Origin: an uncultured Actinomyces sp.
GTDB taxonomy: Bacteria > Actinomycetota > Actinomycetes > Actinomycetales > Actinomycetaceae
Assembly (NCBI GenBank): GCA_915063485.1
Contig: CAJZDJ010000103.1
Location: 1-5,378 of the forward strand
DNA length: 5,378 bases
Direction: 5' to 3'
In this document: positions 5,147-5,378 of the stretch, one piece after another
How the letters are laid out: each line of letters begins with the position of its first letter
How positions within the stretch are numbered: the first letter of the stretch is position 1
The notes under the pieces: model-generated
Told to the model about the DNA's origin: nothing
What the model saw: only the letters and a program-made list of their open reading frames with translations
The model's database searches: none
Made by a program: the position numbers and the translations under genes

Positions 5147-5378
5147 TAAGGCATGGAAGAACAAAAAAACTGCGCTTGGCCCTGGTTGGTGCGCTGGTAG
5201 TTATTTTGGTGTTGGTTGGAGCTTTAGTTTGGGCTTTAACTGACGACGACGCCGTTAAGGCTGCTTCTGGGGCTGCAACTCCCGGCACTAGTGGTTCTAG
5301 CCAGGCGGGACCTAACCAGGCGGGGCGCAGCGATGCTAGTTCTGGAAGTACTTCTTCAACTGCAGGCAGTCAGGCTTC
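5143..5378 (+). CDS. Membrane-anchored or exported protein with low-complexity linker, 3' truncated
   Basis: The open frame runs past the right edge. From GTG 5143 the N-terminus is MIRHGRTKKLRLALVG: basic residues, then a hydrophobic helix (about residues 12-32), then TDDD and a Ser/Gly/Ala/Gln-rich segment (from about 40) with a repeated QAG motif. This is the layout of a signal anchor or uncleaved signal peptide followed by an extracellular linker; there is no lipobox Cys. The globular part is off the window, so no function can be given. The start is uncertain: GTG 5143 lacks a clear Shine-Dalgarno, and the better-looking ATG at 5153 is in another frame, joined only by a -1 shift at the A-tract (5164-5170). 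TTG 5176 is a further option but shortens the basic region. Confidence 0.6.
   Translation, partial: MIRHGRTKKLRLALVGALVVILVLVGALVWALTDDDAVKAASGAATPGTSGSSQAGPNQAGRSDASSGSTSSTAGSQA
5153..5200 (+). other. Short ATG frame with a slippery A AAA AAC heptamer overlapping the last gene
   Basis: ATG 5153 opens a 15-codon frame ending at TAG 5198-5200. Its codons CAA AAA AAC contain A AAA AAC at 5164-5170 in the phase needed for -1 slippage, which would continue in the long frame. Alternatively an eighth A in the tract would put the ATG in frame with the membrane protein, giving MEEQKKLRLALVG. The tract may therefore mark regulated slippage, a phase-variable site or a base-call error. Confidence 0.35.

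Overview
The window looks like a chromosomal segment of a moderately high-GC member of the Actinomycetota. The grounds are a murT-gatD pair in the actinobacterial style, GC-rich coding with mixed CTG/TTG/CTA leucine use, Shine-Dalgarno starts, and terminator hairpins with poor U-tracts. The genus cannot be fixed by eye. CTAG tetranucleotides are unexpectedly common, which may help place it. Every gene I can support lies on the + strand.

Positions 1-1569 hold a tight operon. It starts with the C-terminal end of MurT (start outside the window), which overlaps gatD by ATGA; a NUDIX hydrolase gene follows 10 nt after gatD. MurT and GatD form the heterodimer that amidates the D-glutamate of the peptidoglycan stem peptide on lipid II. 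GatD supplies ammonia from glutamine through Cys93/His190, and MurT activates the carboxylate with ATP. The NUDIX protein is co-transcribed by spacing but has no evident mechanistic link.

Positions 1570-2386 carry no convincing gene. They contain 2.2 copies of a 59-bp GC-rich tandem repeat, a 13-bp perfect hairpin that probably ends the operon, then an AT-richer stretch with dyad symmetries, an extended -10 promoter candidate and a leader hairpin.

Positions 2387-4759 encode a 790-residue soluble ATPase of the VirD4/TraG-HerA type: Walker A, DPHG, Walker B DEAH and a QHMGQL motif. Its roughly 300-residue N-terminal region is one I do not recognise. It has no relaxase, mating-channel or nuclease partner in view. 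Leucine codon choice changes sharply near the junction between the N-terminal region and the ATPase core, which suggests a mosaic gene.

Positions 4760-5142 are non-coding and dense in structure: a 14-bp terminator-like hairpin, eight head-to-tail copies of a 10-bp repeat, a 58-nt compound hairpin and two pairs of direct repeats. From about 5143 to the right edge an open frame encodes a membrane-anchored or exported protein with a Ser/Gly/Ala-rich low-complexity segment. Its 5' end contains an A AAA AAC heptamer that would join an ATG-started 15-codon ORF to the long frame by a -1 shift. The most unusual parts are the orphan ATPase, its codon discontinuity and the repeat-rich region before the last gene.
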